The notes under the pieces are model-generated. The model was not told the origin of the DNA. It saw only the letters and a program-made list of their open reading frames with translations, and searched no databases. Position numbers and translations under genes: made by a program. A stretch of 64,000 bases of DNA, taken from positions 266,692-330,691 of the forward strand of contig JH590861.1 of NCBI GenBank assembly GCA_000242235.1. The letters run 5' to 3'. The stretch is from Stomatobaculum longum. GTDB lineage: Bacteria; Bacillota; Clostridia; Lachnospirales; Lachnospiraceae. Shown here in pieces: positions 25,724-36,002 of this stretch; within the stretch, counting starts at the first letter, position 1; the number at the start of each line of letters is the position of its first letter.

Positions 25724-26902
25724 ATGAGAAAAACAAGTAAAGAGCCGGTAGAGAGTGGCAATGAGCTGAAAGAGGCGATTGAACTCCTTGAAAAGGAGAA
25801 GAATATCAGCAAGGACTCACTGCTGGAGGCGATTCAGAACTCTCTGCTCAGTGCCTGCAAGAATAATTACGGAACTTCCGACAATGTGGAAGTTTATATC
25901 GACAGAGACAGCTGCCGCTATCGCGTAATCCAGAAAAAGATCGTAGTAGAGGAGTTGCCTTCCAAGGTGCGGGCGGACGAAAAACCGCTGTATATCTCCC
26001 TCGCCGATGCCAAGATGATCGATCCGCATTATGAGGTCGATGATGTGGTCCCGGTCGAAATTAAATCGCGGGAGTTTGGCCGCATCGCGACCGGCATCGC
26101 AAAGAATGTGATTCTGCAAAAGATTCGCGAAGAAGAGCGGAAGGTCATCTATAACGATTACTTTGAAAAAGAGCATAATCTGGTGACCGGTATCGTGCAG
26201 CGTCTGAATGTCAACGGCAACGGCATTTCCATCAGCCTCGGAAAATGCGATACCGTGTTGCCGGAGTCGGAGCAGGTGAAGGGTGAGGTGTTCCATCCGA
26301 CCGACTACATCAAACTCTATGTGGTCGAAGTCAAGGACACGCCGAAGGGTCCCCGCATCGCGGTTTCGAGAACGCATCCGGATCTGGTGCGCTGCCTCTT
26401 TGAACAGGAGGTCAGTGAGGTCAAGGACGGTACCGTCGAGATTAAGGCAATTGCCCGCGAGGCGGGATCCAGAACCAAGATGGCGGTCTACTCGAACGAT
26501 GAAAATGTGGACCCAGTCGGCGCCTGCGTCGGCGTGAACTATGCGCGTGTCAGCGCGGTTGTCGATGAATTGCACGGCGAAAAGATAGATATCATCAAGT
26601 GGGACAATGATCCGGCACTTCTGATTGAAAATGCGCTGAGCCCGGCAAAGGTTATTCTGGTGCTTGCGGATGAAGAAGATAAAGAGGCGATTGTCATCGT
26701 TCCCGATTATCAGCTTTCGCTGGCAATCGGCAAAGAGGGCCAGAATGTGCGCCTCGCAGCGAAGCTGACCGGGTATAAAATCGATATCAAGTCAGAGACA
26801 CAGGCGAGAGAAGAGGGGCTCTTCGAGGAGTACGGCATTGACTACCAGGCGGGAGATGCCGGAAACAATGCCGAGGAGCAGTCCGGTGAGGAGGAGGCCT
26901 GA
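25724..26902 (+). CDS. nusA: Transcription termination/antitermination factor NusA
   Basis: 392 residues. An N-terminal RNA-polymerase-binding domain (ALEILEKEK-like ELLEKEKNISKDSLLEAI), an S1 domain (about 135-200, GIVQRLNVNGNGISISLG) and two KH domains ending in the LAIGKEGQNVRLAAKLTGYKI signature. It lacks the acidic repeats of enteric NusA, as is normal in Firmicutes. ATG 25724 is about 13 nt after CGGAGGA, a long spacing, but no better start exists. The short acidic C-terminal tail is low complexity. Confidence 0.95.
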   Translation: MRKTSKEPVESGNELKEAIELLEKEKNISKDSLLEAIQNSLLSACKNNYGTSDNVEVYIDRDSCRYRVIQKKIVVEELPSKVRADEKPLYISLADAKMIDPHYEVDDVVPVEIKSREFGRIATGIAKNVILQKIREEERKVIYNDYFEKEHNLVTGIVQRLNVNGNGISISLGKCDTVLPESEQVKGEVFHPTDYIKLYVVEVKDTPKGPRIAVSRTHPDLVRCLFEQEVSEVKDGTVEIKAIAREAGSRTKMAVYSNDENVDPVGACVGVNYARVSAVVDELHGEKIDIIKWDNDPALLIENALSPAKVILVLADEEDKEAIVIVPDYQLSLAIGKEGQNVRLAAKLTGYKIDIKSETQAREEGLFEEYGIDYQAGDAGNNAEEQSGEEEA

Positions 26903-26905
26903 CGC

Positions 26906-27190
26906 GTGAAGCAGGAGACGATGCGCAGCTGCATCGGCTGCGGCGCGAAAAAGCCTAAGAAGGAGTTGATCCGGATTGTACGGGAACCGGATGGCAGTAT
27001 TCATCCGGATGCAAGCGGTCGCAGTAACGGCAGGGGAGCTTACCTTTGTCGGGATATCGCCTGCCTGCAGCGTTGCCGGAAAACCAACGGATTGAACCGC
27101 GCCTTTCGCGAACAGGTCACAAGCAGTGTATATGCAGCGTTGGAAAAGGAGTTCACAGAGCTGAATGATGGACCATGTGAATCAGACTGA
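26906..27190 (+). CDS. rnpM: YlxR-family RNase P modulator
   Basis: 94 residues with the YlxR signature MRSCIGCGAKKPKKELIRIVR and GRSNGRGAYLCRD. YlxR proteins are small RNA-binding proteins; the Bacillus member binds RNase P RNA (whose gene rnpB is at 50716). GTG start at 26906 after GAGGAGG. It overlaps ylxQ by 26 nt. The extension beyond about residue 80 is variable. Confidence 0.88.
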   Translation: MKQETMRSCIGCGAKKPKKELIRIVREPDGSIHPDASGRSNGRGAYLCRDIACLQRCRKTNGLNRAFREQVTSSVYAALEKEFTELNDGPCESD

Positions 27191-27521
27191 GCTGTTAAAA
27201 ACAAAGGTGTTGCGATCCCTCGGCATGGCACAGCGCGCGGGCAGGCTCGCGAGCGGTGAGTTCATGACAGAAAAGGAAATACAGTCTTTTCGAGCGACGC
27301 TGGTCATCGTCGCGGAGGACGCATCGGAACAGACCAAAAAGAAGTTTCGCAATAAATGCGAATTCTATGAAATCCCCTTTGTTTGTTTTTCAACCATGGG
27401 GGAACTCGGAAAAGCCATCGGAAAGGAGCAGCGGGCTTCGCTGGCACTCTTAGACGAGGGATTTACCAAAGCAGTTCTGACAAAGTTGGAACAGATCGGA
27501 GGAATGCAACATGAGAATTAA
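27165..27521 (+). CDS. L7Ae-family ribosomal protein (YlxQ)
   Basis: 118 residues. The L7Ae/L30e/S12e/Gadd45 fold is shown by [32 protein letters not shown] and a kink-turn-binding type C-terminus. It binds kink-turn RNA in related Firmicutes; cellular job not settled. The start overlaps the rnpM end and the stop overlaps the infB start, so it is translationally coupled. Confidence 0.88.
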   Translation: MMDHVNQTELLKTKVLRSLGMAQRAGRLASGEFMTEKEIQSFRATLVIVAEDASEQTKKKFRNKCEFYEIPFVCFSTMGELGKAIGKEQRASLALLDEGFTKAVLTKLEQIGGMQHEN

Positions 27522-30243
27522 CGATCTGTCAAAAGAAATCGGTAAGAGCAACCGGGAGCTGCTGTCGTTCTTGGAAAAGCAGGGGAGGAAAGCAGCCCCC
27601 ATGTCCAATGTGACGGCGGAAGAAGCGAACCTGATTCGAGATTATTTCAAGCCGAAAAATACGGAGGCATCGAGAGTGGATAAAAGCAAGGCACAGCAGG
27701 ATGGGGCAGAGAGAGCAGAAATGCAGGGAGAACAGCCCAAGAAGAAAAAGAAGTTTACAGCCGTTTTCCGCCCGGAAAACGCACAGCAGATTCGCGTGAA
27801 GAATAGCGGCAACGAGGGCGCTAAGCCGCAGGAGAAGGCAGTGACCGAAAAGGCTGCAGAGAAGACAGCGGAGAAGCCGAAGGAGAATGTTGAGAAAAAG
27901 CCCGAGACTGCGGCACCGCAGAAGAAGCCGGCAGATTCCCGTCCGCCGATTAAAACAGCTGTTTCCAGTCGTCTTCCGCAGGGAAGAAGTGCGGAAGAAA
28001 CCAGACTTGCGATTCAGAGCCGTTTAAATGCGCTGGGCAACAGCGGTCCGCGTAACGGCGGCCAGCAGCGTCAGGGTGGTTACGGCAACCGGAACGGCCA
28101 GGGTAACGGCGGCTACGGTAACCGAAGCGGCCAGGGTAACGGCGGTTACGGCAACCGAAACGGCCAGAGCGGCGGTTACGGCAATCGCAACGGCCAGGGC
28201 AGCGGTCCCCGTACCGGGCAGGGCGGCTTCAGTGCACGCCCGGGTCAGGGTAACGGCGGCTACGGCAACCGCGGCGGTTCACAGGGCGCTGCGGCATCCG
28301 GTGACAGCGCTCTGGTGAAGAAGACAGTTTCCAGCAGACCGAATAAGAATAACTTCAAAGATAAGAATGACAAGCGCCATAAGACAGAAGACGGCTTTAA
28401 GTCCGGCGGCAGAAACGGAAGGGCGACGCGTCATCCGTTCATTATGCCGGAGAAGCCGAAGGTCGAGAAGGTAGAGGAGGAAATCAAGGAACTGATTCTT
28501 CCGGATACGCTGACCATCGGCGAGCTCGCGAAGATGATGAAACGGCCGGCTTCCGATCTCATCAAAAAGCTCTTTGCGAAGGGTGAAATGTATACGATGA
28601 ACTCGGAAATCTCGTATGAGAAGGCCGAGGAAATCGCACTTGAATACGATATTCTCTGCACAAGAGAAGAGAAGGTTGATGTCATTGAGGAGCTGCTCCG
28701 TGAGGAAAACGAGAATCCCGAGGACATGGTTTCCCGTCCGCCGGTCGTTGTTGTCATGGGTCATGTCGACCACGGTAAAACTTCGCTTCTCGATGCCATC
28801 CGCAAGACCTCGGTCACAAGCCGTGAGGCCGGCGGCATTACACAGCACATCGGCGCTTATCAGGTCAAGGCACACGACAGACTGATTACCTTCCTCGACA
28901 CGCCGGGCCACGAAGCCTTCACGGCAATGCGTATGCGCGGTGCCGAGGCGACGGATATCGCGGTTCTTGTGGTCGCAGCGGACGATGGCGTGATGCCGCA
29001 GACTATCGAGGCAATTAACCACGCGAAGGCGGCAAATGTCGAAATCATCGTCGCCATCAACAAGATTGATAAGCCGGATGCTAACATCGACCGCGTCAAG
29101 CAGGAGCTCATGCAGTACGAGCTGGTCGCAGAGGATTGGGGCGGCAGCACGATTATCTGCCCGATTTCCGCAAAGACCCACGAAGGCATCGATAACCTTC
29201 TCGACATGATTCTTCTCACGGCAGACGTGAAGGAACTGAAGGCAAATCCGAACCGCAACGCAAGGGGCCTGGTGATTGAGGCACAGCTCGACAAGGGCAA
29301 GGGACCGGTTGCTACGATTCTGGTGCAGAAGGGTACCCTGCATGTCGGCGACTATGTCGCGGCAGGTGCCTGCTCCGGTAAGGTGCGCGCTATGCTGAAT
29401 GACAGAGGCATGCGTGTCAAGGAGGCAAAACCCTCTACGCCGGTTGAGATTCAGGGCCTGAATGCTGTGCCGAATGCCGGAGAAATCATGGTTGCCATGG
29501 ACACGGATAAAGAGGCGAAAGATTTCGCGGCGACCTTTATCTCCGAGGGCAAGAATAAGCTCATCGAGGAGACCAAGGCGAAACTCTCGCTGGACGATGT
29601 CTTCGGTCAGATCAAGGCCGGTGAGATGAAGGAACTGCCGATTATTGTGAAGGCAGATGTACAGGGCTCGGTTGAGGCTGTCAAGCAGTCGCTCTCCAAG
29701 CTCTCCAACGACGAGGTACAGGTCAAGGTCATTCACAGCGGCGTCGGTACGATTTCCGAGTCGGATGTGGCGCTCGCAAGCGCAAGCAATGCGATTATCA
29801 TCGGCTTCAATGTGCGCCCGGATGCGACGGCAAAGTCGACTGCCGAGCACGAGCAGGTAGACCTTCGCCTCTACAAGGTCATCTATCAGGCAATCGATGA
29901 TGTGGAGCGCGCACTGAACGGCATGCTCGCACCGGTCTACGAGGAGAGGGTCATCGGACACGCAGAGGTTCGCGCTATCTTCAAAGCTTCCGGAGTCGGT
30001 ACGATTGCCGGATCTTATGTTCTCGACGGTAAGATTCAGCGCGGCTGCAAAGCCCGCATCACAAGAGGCAAGGATCAGATCTTTGACGGCGAGCTTGCAT
30101 CGCTGAAGCGCTTCAAGGATGATGTCAAGGAAGTCGCGGCTGGCTACGAATGCGGTCTTGTCTTCGAGAAGTTCAACGATCTCGCAGAGGGCGATCAGGT
30201 CGAGGCGTATGCGATGGTCGAAGTACCGAGGGAAAAAGCATGA
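27511..30243 (+). CDS. infB: Translation initiation factor IF-2 with Gly/Asn/Arg repeat insert
   Basis: 910 residues. The IF2N domain (about 1-50) precedes a long basic, disordered region. Within it, nt 28050-28290 encode roughly ten copies of GGYGNRNGQ-like repeats. A second IF2N domain lies near 325-380, then the G domain: GHVDHGKT (about 416), [12 protein letters not shown]; domains II-IV follow to the end. IF-2 places fMet-tRNA on the 30S subunit. The repeat tract is made of near-identical 24-30 bp units and could vary in length between strains. ATG 27511 overlaps ylxQ. Confidence 0.96.
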   Translation: MRINDLSKEIGKSNRELLSFLEKQGRKAAPMSNVTAEEANLIRDYFKPKNTEASRVDKSKAQQDGAERAEMQGEQPKKKKKFTAVFRPENAQQIRVKNSGNEGAKPQEKAVTEKAAEKTAEKPKENVEKKPETAAPQKKPADSRPPIKTAVSSRLPQGRSAEETRLAIQSRLNALGNSGPRNGGQQRQGGYGNRNGQGNGGYGNRSGQGNGGYGNRNGQSGGYGNRNGQGSGPRTGQGGFSARPGQGNGGYGNRGGSQGAAASGDSALVKKTVSSRPNKNNFKDKNDKRHKTEDGFKSGGRNGRATRHPFIMPEKPKVEKVEEEIKELILPDTLTIGELAKMMKRPASDLIKKLFAKGEMYTMNSEISYEKAEEIALEYDILCTREEKVDVIEELLREENENPEDMVSRPPVVVVMGHVDHGKTSLLDAIRKTSVTSREAGGITQHIGAYQVKAHDRLITFLDTPGHEAFTAMRMRGAEATDIAVLVVAADDGVMPQTIEAINHAKAANVEIIVAINKIDKPDANIDRVKQELMQYELVAEDWGGSTIICPISAKTHEGIDNLLDMILLTADVKELKANPNRNARGLVIEAQLDKGKGPVATILVQKGTLHVGDYVAAGACSGKVRAMLNDRGMRVKEAKPSTPVEIQGLNAVPNAGEIMVAMDTDKEAKDFAATFISEGKNKLIEETKAKLSLDDVFGQIKAGEMKELPIIVKADVQGSVEAVKQSLSKLSNDEVQVKVIHSGVGTISESDVALASASNAIIIGFNVRPDATAKSTAEHEQVDLRLYKVIYQAIDDVERALNGMLAPVYEERVIGHAEVRAIFKASGVGTIAGSYVLDGKIQRGCKARITRGKDQIFDGELASLKRFKDDVKEVAAGYECGLVFEKFNDLAEGDQVEAYAMVEVPREKA

Positions 30244-30617
30244 AAAAAGGCAGTATCAAAAACACAAGAATCAACGCTGAGGTGAGAAAGGAGATCCAGA
30301 ATGTCGTGATGAACGGCATTAAGGATCCCCGCATCTCGGCGATGACCACTGTGACCGATGCACGTGTCACAGCGGATTTACGCTATTGTACTGTTTATGT
30401 GAGTGTGCTGGGCAGCGAACAGGAGGCGGCGGATACGCTCGCCGGATTAAAGAGTGCCGCAGGTTTTATCCGCAGTGAGCTCGCCCACAGTGTAAATCTC
30501 CGCATTACACCGGAACTCAAATTTGTCCTGGACGAATCCATGGCTTACGGCGCACATATCGACAAGGTGCTGGAGGACTTGCATCTCTCTGAGCAGGCGG
30601 AGACGGAAGAGGATTAA
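30240..30617 (+). CDS. rbfA: Ribosome-binding factor A
   Basis: 125 residues with the KH-like RbfA fold: [36 protein letters not shown], and [21 protein letters not shown] as two adjoining motifs. It is a 30S maturation and cold-shock factor. ATG overlaps the infB stop (ATGA). Confidence 0.93.
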   Translation: MKKGSIKNTRINAEVRKEIQNVVMNGIKDPRISAMTTVTDARVTADLRYCTVYVSVLGSEQEAADTLAGLKSAAGFIRSELAHSVNLRITPELKFVLDESMAYGAHIDKVLEDLHLSEQAETEED

Positions 30618-30621
30618 AACC

Positions 30622-31581
30622 ATGAATGCAATTTTGACGGAAAAGCTCGAACGGGCGAAGAGCATTGTCCTGCTGGGACATGTGCGCCCGGATGGGGACT
30701 GCGTGGGTTCTGTTCTTGCGATGTACCTCTATCTGAAAAAGACAGCGCCGTCCAAACAAGTTACAGTTTGTCTGGAAAAGCCGCTTGAGAAATTTAATTA
30801 TCTCAGCGGCTTTTCTGAGATTGTAACGGATGCGGACGCTGTGTCGGCACCGGATCTTGCCGTCGCGCTGGATGTCTCCGATAAGGGGCGGCTCGGCGGT
30901 TTCCAGCGGCTCTTTGACGACGCAAAAGACACTTTGAATATCGATCATCACATCACCAATCCGCATTTTGCCGCAACCACGATTTGCGAACCCGAGGCGA
31001 GCTCCACCTGCGAGCTTTTATATACTTTGCTGGATTCCGATCAGGTGGATGAGCCCATTGCGGCGGCGCTGTACACGGGAATCGTGACGGATTCCGGTGT
31101 CTTCAAATACGGTTCCACCTCGGCACGCACCATGCGTATAGCGGGGGAACTGATGGAAAAAGGAATTCCGTTCGGCGAAATTATTGACGGTGCATTTTAT
31201 CGAAAGACCTTCGTGCAAAATCAGATCATGGGTCTTGCCCTGTTGCATGCGGTCGAGAATGCCGATAAAACCGTTATCTATTCGATTGTTACGGAGGCAG
31301 AGCAGCGCCGCCTGGGAACGGTACATGCCGACCTCGACGGAATTTCGGAACAACTCCGGCTCACCGCCGGTGTCAAATGTGCGGTCCTCTGCTCCGAGAT
31401 GGAGCCCGGCAGCTGGAAACTTTCACTCCGTTCGCTGGAACCGGTCGATGTCGCTGCGATTGCCATGCGGTACGGCGGCGGCGGCCATATTCGCGCAGCA
31501 GGCTGTACCATTGTCGGAAAACGTGCCGAAGAAATCATGGAGGAAGTGATTCGCGCAGCGGAGGCACAGCTCCATGTTTAA
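30622..31581 (+). CDS. nrnA: DHH-family nanoRNase / pAp phosphatase NrnA
   Basis: 319 residues. DHH domain with GHVRPDGDCVGS and DHHITNP, and a DHHA1 domain ending in GGGGHIRAAG. NrnA degrades short oligoribonucleotides and 3'-phosphoadenosine-5'-phosphate. ATG 30622 is 4 nt after the rbfA stop. Position between rbfA and truB is typical. Confidence 0.92.
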   Translation: MNAILTEKLERAKSIVLLGHVRPDGDCVGSVLAMYLYLKKTAPSKQVTVCLEKPLEKFNYLSGFSEIVTDADAVSAPDLAVALDVSDKGRLGGFQRLFDDAKDTLNIDHHITNPHFAATTICEPEASSTCELLYTLLDSDQVDEPIAAALYTGIVTDSGVFKYGSTSARTMRIAGELMEKGIPFGEIIDGAFYRKTFVQNQIMGLALLHAVENADKTVIYSIVTEAEQRRLGTVHADLDGISEQLRLTAGVKCAVLCSEMEPGSWKLSLRSLEPVDVAAIAMRYGGGGHIRAAGCTIVGKRAEEIMEEVIRAAEAQLHV

Positions 31582-32476
31582 CGGCATCCTGAATGTGCGG
31601 AAAGAAAAGGGCTTTACCTCGCATGATGTTGTCGCTAAACTCCGCGGTATCCTGCATCAGAAAAAGATAGGACATACCGGGACCCTGGATCCGGCGGCGG
31701 AGGGCGTTTTACCCGTCTGCCTCGGCAGTGCGACCAAACTGGTGGAGTTCCTGACCGACCGGACCAAAATATACCGCGCCGTGCTTCTGCTCGGGGTAGA
31801 GACCGACAGCCAGGATATGACGGGGACAGTACTCCGCACGCAAGAAGTGTGTTGCAGCGAGGAAGAACTCCGCGCCGCAGCGCAGAGCTTTGTAGGCGGC
31901 TACGAACAGATACCGCCGATGTACTCGGCCAAGAAGCAGGGCGGTAAGAAGTTGGTGGATCTTGCGCGTCAGGGGATTACGGTGGAGCGCCCCGCACAAC
32001 GGGTGGAAATCTCGGATATTCGTCTGGAGGAAATCGCTCTTCCGCACGCGGTGATGACTGTGAATTGCGGGAAGGGAACCTATATCCGCACGCTCTGCCA
32101 TGACATCGGCGAAAAGTTGGGTTGCGGCGGTGCCATGGAAGCTCTGCTCCGAACAAGGGTAGGTTCTTTCCGACTGGAGGATGCCTATACGCTCTCGGAA
32201 CTGGAGGTAGCGATGCAGGCCGGTGAAATCGAAGATAAGCTCGTTTCGGTCGAAGACTGTCTTGCTCTATACCCTGCTCGGAAGGCCTTGCCCGAAGCGG
32301 ACGCAAAACTGAAAAACGGCAATACGGTAGCGGAGACTGTCATCGAAAACGGGGTGGATGAAAACGGCACTCTGGTCCGCCTCTACTTAAGTGACGGAAG
32401 TTTTGTCGGACTGTTTCAAAAAAAGGGCAGGCAGTATTGGGCGGAGAAAATGTTTTTGGAGCGAGGTGACGCTTGA
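31574..32476 (+). CDS. truB: tRNA pseudouridine(55) synthase TruB
   Basis: 300 residues. Catalytic motif GHTGTLDPAAEGVLPV with the nucleophilic Asp, then PPMYSAKKQGGKKL and CGKGTYIRTLCHDIG. It makes pseudouridine 55 in the T loop. Overlaps nrnA by 8 nt and ribF by 4 nt. Confidence 0.95.
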   Translation: MFNGILNVRKEKGFTSHDVVAKLRGILHQKKIGHTGTLDPAAEGVLPVCLGSATKLVEFLTDRTKIYRAVLLLGVETDSQDMTGTVLRTQEVCCSEEELRAAAQSFVGGYEQIPPMYSAKKQGGKKLVDLARQGITVERPAQRVEISDIRLEEIALPHAVMTVNCGKGTYIRTLCHDIGEKLGCGGAMEALLRTRVGSFRLEDAYTLSELEVAMQAGEIEDKLVSVEDCLALYPARKALPEADAKLKNGNTVAETVIENGVDENGTLVRLYLSDGSFVGLFQKKGRQYWAEKMFLERGDA

Positions 32477-33396
32477 AGGACTGGATCAATCAAAAAACAT
32501 TTCATCTCCCGGAGGACACGGTGGTTGCGGTCGGAAAGTTTGACGGCGAACATCGCGGACACCAGAAAATCATTGCGACTATGCTGACCGTGGCGCGGGA
32601 ACAAGGGCTGAAAACAGCAATCTTCACCTTCGGAACGCCGCCGGCCGCCGTGGTTTCCGGGCAGCGGCGACCGCAGATTTTAACCAATGAGGAGCGGCGC
32701 GAAAGGCTGCATCAAGCCGGTATCGACTATATTGTCGAGTATCCGTTTGATGCGGAGATAGCCGCAATGGACGGTGAGGATTTCGTGCGGGAGATTCTGC
32801 TCGGCGCAATGCGCATGCGAGCCATTGTCGGCGGAGAAGACCTGCGGTTTGGAAAAGCCGGCGCCGTGAATGCGGCTAAGTTAAAATCGCTCGGAGAGCG
32901 CCTGCATTTTTCGGTGTACATCATCCAAAAGGAAACGGAAGCCGGGGAGGAAATCAGCTCCAGTCTGATACATGAGGCCCTTGCGGCCGGAGATATGGCG
33001 AAAGCAAACACCCTGCTCGGCATGCCGTATACAGCGGAGGGCGTTGTGCAGCACGGCAACGGAATCGGCAATCGTATTCTCGGCTTTCCGACCATCAACC
33101 TGCTTCTGCCCGCCGGGAAACTGTTGCCGCGCCGGGGGGTCTACCAGACAGAGACGGTGCTGCCGGATGGCAGAACCTTTCGGAGCATCACAAATGTCGG
33201 AACCAATCCCAGCGTGGAACAGGACCATCTTTCTCATCGGCTGCGCCTCGAAAGTTTTCTTCTGGATTTTTCGGGTGATCTCTACGGCGTCCGCGTTCGC
33301 CTGCGCTTTCTCAGATTTATTCGACCGGAGAAGAAATTCGCATCGCTGACTGCATTAAAACAGCAAATTATGGCGGATTTGAGCTCGATTGATTGA
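32473..33396 (+). CDS. ribF: Bifunctional riboflavin kinase / FAD synthetase RibF
   Basis: 307 residues. FAD synthetase domain with VGKFDGEHRGHQKII and a C-terminal riboflavin kinase domain (GNGIGNRILGFPTINL, then GVYQTETVL and TNVGTNPS). It converts riboflavin to FMN and FAD. TTG start at 32473 inside the truB stop, with GCGAGGTGA upstream. Last gene of the operon. Confidence 0.94.
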   Translation: MKDWINQKTFHLPEDTVVAVGKFDGEHRGHQKIIATMLTVAREQGLKTAIFTFGTPPAAVVSGQRRPQILTNEERRERLHQAGIDYIVEYPFDAEIAAMDGEDFVREILLGAMRMRAIVGGEDLRFGKAGAVNAAKLKSLGERLHFSVYIIQKETEAGEEISSSLIHEALAAGDMAKANTLLGMPYTAEGVVQHGNGIGNRILGFPTINLLLPAGKLLPRRGVYQTETVLPDGRTFRSITNVGTNPSVEQDHLSHRLRLESFLLDFSGDLYGVRVRLRFLRFIRPEKKFASLTALKQQIMADLSSID

Positions 33397-33422
33397 CAGT
33401 TTATCCTGTTTTATGCTAGTAT
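33393..33422 (+). promoter_or_regulatory. Probable rpsO promoter
   Basis: Consensus TTGACA (33393-33398) with an 18-nt spacer to TAGTAT (33417-33422), a 4/6 match to the -10. An alternative TATAAC at 33420 would need a 21-nt spacer. Confidence 0.55.
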
Positions 33423-33430
33423 AACCGCGT

Positions 33431-33512
33431 AGTTTAGCGCCCAAGGCTATGACTTCGGGGTACTCCGCCGAAGCCGCAGTTTCGGGTCAGACCAAGAAAG
33501 AAGGAGAACACT
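33431..33512 (+). promoter_or_regulatory. Structured rpsO leader, possible S15 autoregulatory site
   Basis: A stable hairpin CTTCGG-GG-TACT-CC-CCGAAG (33453-33473, one bulged G) lies 40 nt before the S15 start. S15 mRNAs in many bacteria carry a leader that S15 binds to shut off its own translation. Assigned by position and structure only. Confidence 0.4.
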
Positions 33513-33779
33513 ATGATTTCGAAAGAGAAGAAGGCAGAGCTCATCAAGGCATACGGCAGAAAAGAAGGCGACACAGGTTCGCCGGAGGTTCAGATTGCAA
33601 TTCTGACCGAGCGCATCACGGAGCTCACCGAGCACCTGAAGGCGAACCCGAAGGATCACCATTCGAGAAGAGGTCTTCTCATGATGGTTGGTCAGAGAAG
33701 AAGCCTGCTCGGCTATCTGAAGAAGACGGATCTGGATGGTTACCGCGCTCTGATTGAGAAGCTCGGACTCAGAAAGTAA
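33513..33779 (+). CDS. rpsO: 30S ribosomal protein S15
   Basis: 88 residues, standard length. Motifs [33 protein letters not shown] and LLGYLKK are those of S15, which binds the central domain of 16S rRNA. ATG 33513 follows AAGGAG. Followed by pnp, the conserved order. Confidence 0.98.
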   Translation: MISKEKKAELIKAYGRKEGDTGSPEVQIAILTERITELTEHLKANPKDHHSRRGLLMMVGQRRSLLGYLKKTDLDGYRALIEKLGLRK

Positions 33780-33800
33780 TAAACAGGAAACTTTCTTGCT

Positions 33801-33830
33801 CAGGGTGGAATTTATTCCACCCTGTTGTTG
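33801..33830 (+). terminator. Strong stem-loop between rpsO and pnp
   Basis: Perfect 10-bp stem CAGGGTGGAA / TTCCACCCTG with a 4-nt loop, followed by TTGTTGTG rather than an unbroken T run. It may be a partial terminator or an RNA-processing site, as is known in the rpsO-pnp region of other bacteria. pnp has no separate clear promoter. Confidence 0.7.
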
Positions 33831-33887
33831 TGTAAGAACAAAGAGAGTCGGAATCGGGAGAAGAACGGGAGAAGAAGAGGAGAAAAC

Positions 33888-36002
33888 ATGAGCAAAGAGT
33901 TTAAGAGCTATAGCATGGAACTTGCCGGCAGAACACTGACGGCAGAAATCGGAAGAGTGTGCGCACAGGCGAACGGCGCTGTGCTGATGCACTACGGCGA
34001 TACCGTTGTGCTCTCCACGGCAACCGCTTCGAAACAGCCGCGAGAGGGCATCGACTTCTTTCCGCTTTCCGTCGAATACAATGAGCGTCAGTATGCCGTC
34101 GGCAAGATTCCCGGCGGCTTCATGAAGCGTGAGGGCAAGCCCTCCGAAAATGCGATTCTGACAGACCGCGTCATTGACCGCCCGATGCGTCCGCTGTTTC
34201 CGAAGGATTACCGGAACGATGTGACGCTCGAGAATCTTGTGATGAGCGTGGATCCGGATTGCTCGCCCGAGCTCACGGCCATGCTCGGCACCGCACTCGC
34301 GGTCACCATCTCGGATATTCCGTTTGACGGCCCCTGCGCAATGACCCAGGTCGGTCTGGTTGACGGCAAGTTTGTCATCAATCCGACCAACGCGGAAAAG
34401 AAAGTTTCCGATCTTCAGCTTACGGTCGCGAGCACGGCAGAGAAAGTCATCATGATTGAAGCGGGCGCGAAGGAAGTGCCGGAACAGGTCATGATCGATG
34501 CGATTTTCGAGGCGGACAAGGTAAATAAGCAGCTCATCGAATTCTTTGCAAAAATTCGCGCAGAAATCGGCAAAGAGAAGCACAGCTACGAATCGGCGGC
34601 GATTCCGGAGGAGCTCTTCAGTGCGATTCGCGAGGTCATTCCGCAGGAAGAGATGGAAGTCGCTGTTTTTAACGATGACAAGCAGAGCCGGGATGCCGCG
34701 GTCGATAAGTTGACCGAGCGCTGCAAGGCGGCATTTGCCGAGAACGAGGAATGGATCAAGCTCATTCCGGATGCAATGTACCAGTACGAGAAGAAGACCG
34801 TGCGCAAGATGATTCTGAAGGATCATAAGCGTCCTGACGGCCGTCAGATTACGGAGATTCGTCCGCTCGCGGCTGAGATTGACCTTTTGCCGCGCGTTCA
34901 CGGTTCGGCTATGTTCACGAGAGGACAGACCCAGATTCTGGATGTCTGCACCCTGGCACCGCTCTCCGAGGTGCAGAAAATCGATGGCCTGGATGTCGAA
35001 GTCAAGAATAAGCGCTACATGCACCAGTACAACTTCCCGTCCTATTCGGTCGGTGAGACGAGAGTTTCCAGAGGCCCGGGCAGAAGAGAAATCGGCCACG
35101 GTGCTCTCGCGGAGAGAGCGCTGCTCCCGATGATTCCGAGCGAGGAGGAGTTCCCCTACGCAATCCGTTGCGTCTCCGAGACCATGGAGTCGAACGGTTC
35201 CACCTCTCAGGCTTCTGTCTGTGCTTCGAGCCTTGCGCTGATGGCTGCAGGTGTTCCGATTGCGCGCCCGGTGGCCGGCATTTCCTGCGGTCTTGTGACC
35301 GGCGACACGGACGATGATTATCTGGTTCTCACAGATATTCAGGGCCTTGAGGACTTCTTCGGCGACATGGACTTTAAGGTTGCCGGAACCGAGAAGGGCA
35401 TCAATGCCATCCAAATGGACATCAAGATTCACGGCTTGACGCGCCCGATTATCGAAGAGGCGATTGCAAAGACCCGAGAGGCGAGAATGTACATTCTGAA
35501 CCAGATTATGAATCCGGTCATCTCGGAGGCTCGCCCGGATGTGAGCCAGTACGCGCCGAAGATTGTGCAGATTAAGATTGACCCGAAGAAGATCGGCGAT
35601 GTGGTCGGCAAGCAGGGCAAGACCATCAACAAAATTATTGATGAGTTCGGCGTCACCATCGACATTGAGGAAGACGGCAGCGTGAATGTCGCGGGTCTTG
35701 ACAGAGCGCAGATTGACAAGGCGGTGCAGACCATCAAGAATATCGTGACCGAGATTGAAGAGGGACAGATTTTCACCGGAAAGGTCGTGCGTATTCTGGA
35801 GTTCGGTGCCTTCGTGAACCTGACGCCGAATAAGGACGGTATGATTCACATCTCGAAGCTCGCTGACCGCCGCGTCAACAAAGTTGAGGATGTCGTGAAT
35901 ATCGGCGACGAAGTGACCGTCAAGGTTATTAAAGTCGACCCCGTGAAGGACAGAATTGATTTGACGCTCCGCCCCTCTGATTTGAAGGCTGAGGCAAAGT
36001 AG
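33888..36002 (+). CDS. pnp: Polyribonucleotide nucleotidyltransferase (PNPase)
   Basis: 704 residues. Two RNase PH domains (second core includes RGQTQILDVCTLAP, and FPSYSVGETR with GPGRREIGHGALAER), a KH domain (KIGDVVGKQGKTINKI) and an S1 domain (GQIFTGKVVRILEFGAFVNL). Degrades RNA 3'-5' with phosphate. ATG 33888 follows GAAGAGGAG; the longer reading frame from 33825 has no ribosome site. Confidence 0.97.
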   Translation: MSKEFKSYSMELAGRTLTAEIGRVCAQANGAVLMHYGDTVVLSTATASKQPREGIDFFPLSVEYNERQYAVGKIPGGFMKREGKPSENAILTDRVIDRPMRPLFPKDYRNDVTLENLVMSVDPDCSPELTAMLGTALAVTISDIPFDGPCAMTQVGLVDGKFVINPTNAEKKVSDLQLTVASTAEKVIMIEAGAKEVPEQVMIDAIFEADKVNKQLIEFFAKIRAEIGKEKHSYESAAIPEELFSAIREVIPQEEMEVAVFNDDKQSRDAAVDKLTERCKAAFAENEEWIKLIPDAMYQYEKKTVRKMILKDHKRPDGRQITEIRPLAAEIDLLPRVHGSAMFTRGQTQILDVCTLAPLSEVQKIDGLDVEVKNKRYMHQYNFPSYSVGETRVSRGPGRREIGHGALAERALLPMIPSEEEFPYAIRCVSETMESNGSTSQASVCASSLALMAAGVPIARPVAGISCGLVTGDTDDDYLVLTDIQGLEDFFGDMDFKVAGTEKGINAIQMDIKIHGLTRPIIEEAIAKTREARMYILNQIMNPVISEARPDVSQYAPKIVQIKIDPKKIGDVVGKQGKTINKIIDEFGVTIDIEEDGSVNVAGLDRAQIDKAVQTIKNIVTEIEEGQIFTGKVVRILEFGAFVNLTPNKDGMIHISKLADRRVNKVEDVVNIGDEVTVKVIKVDPVKDRIDLTLRPSDLKAEAK

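Noticed and set aside
28050-28290. Short direct repeats that could be mistaken for a CRISPR-like array.
   Set aside because: They are in-frame amino-acid repeats within IF-2, with no constant repeat and unique spacers. No CRISPR array was found in the window.
28279-29961. A 560-codon minus-strand open frame opposite infB.
   Set aside because: Shadow of infB: same codon boundaries complement, no recognisable domain and no start signal.
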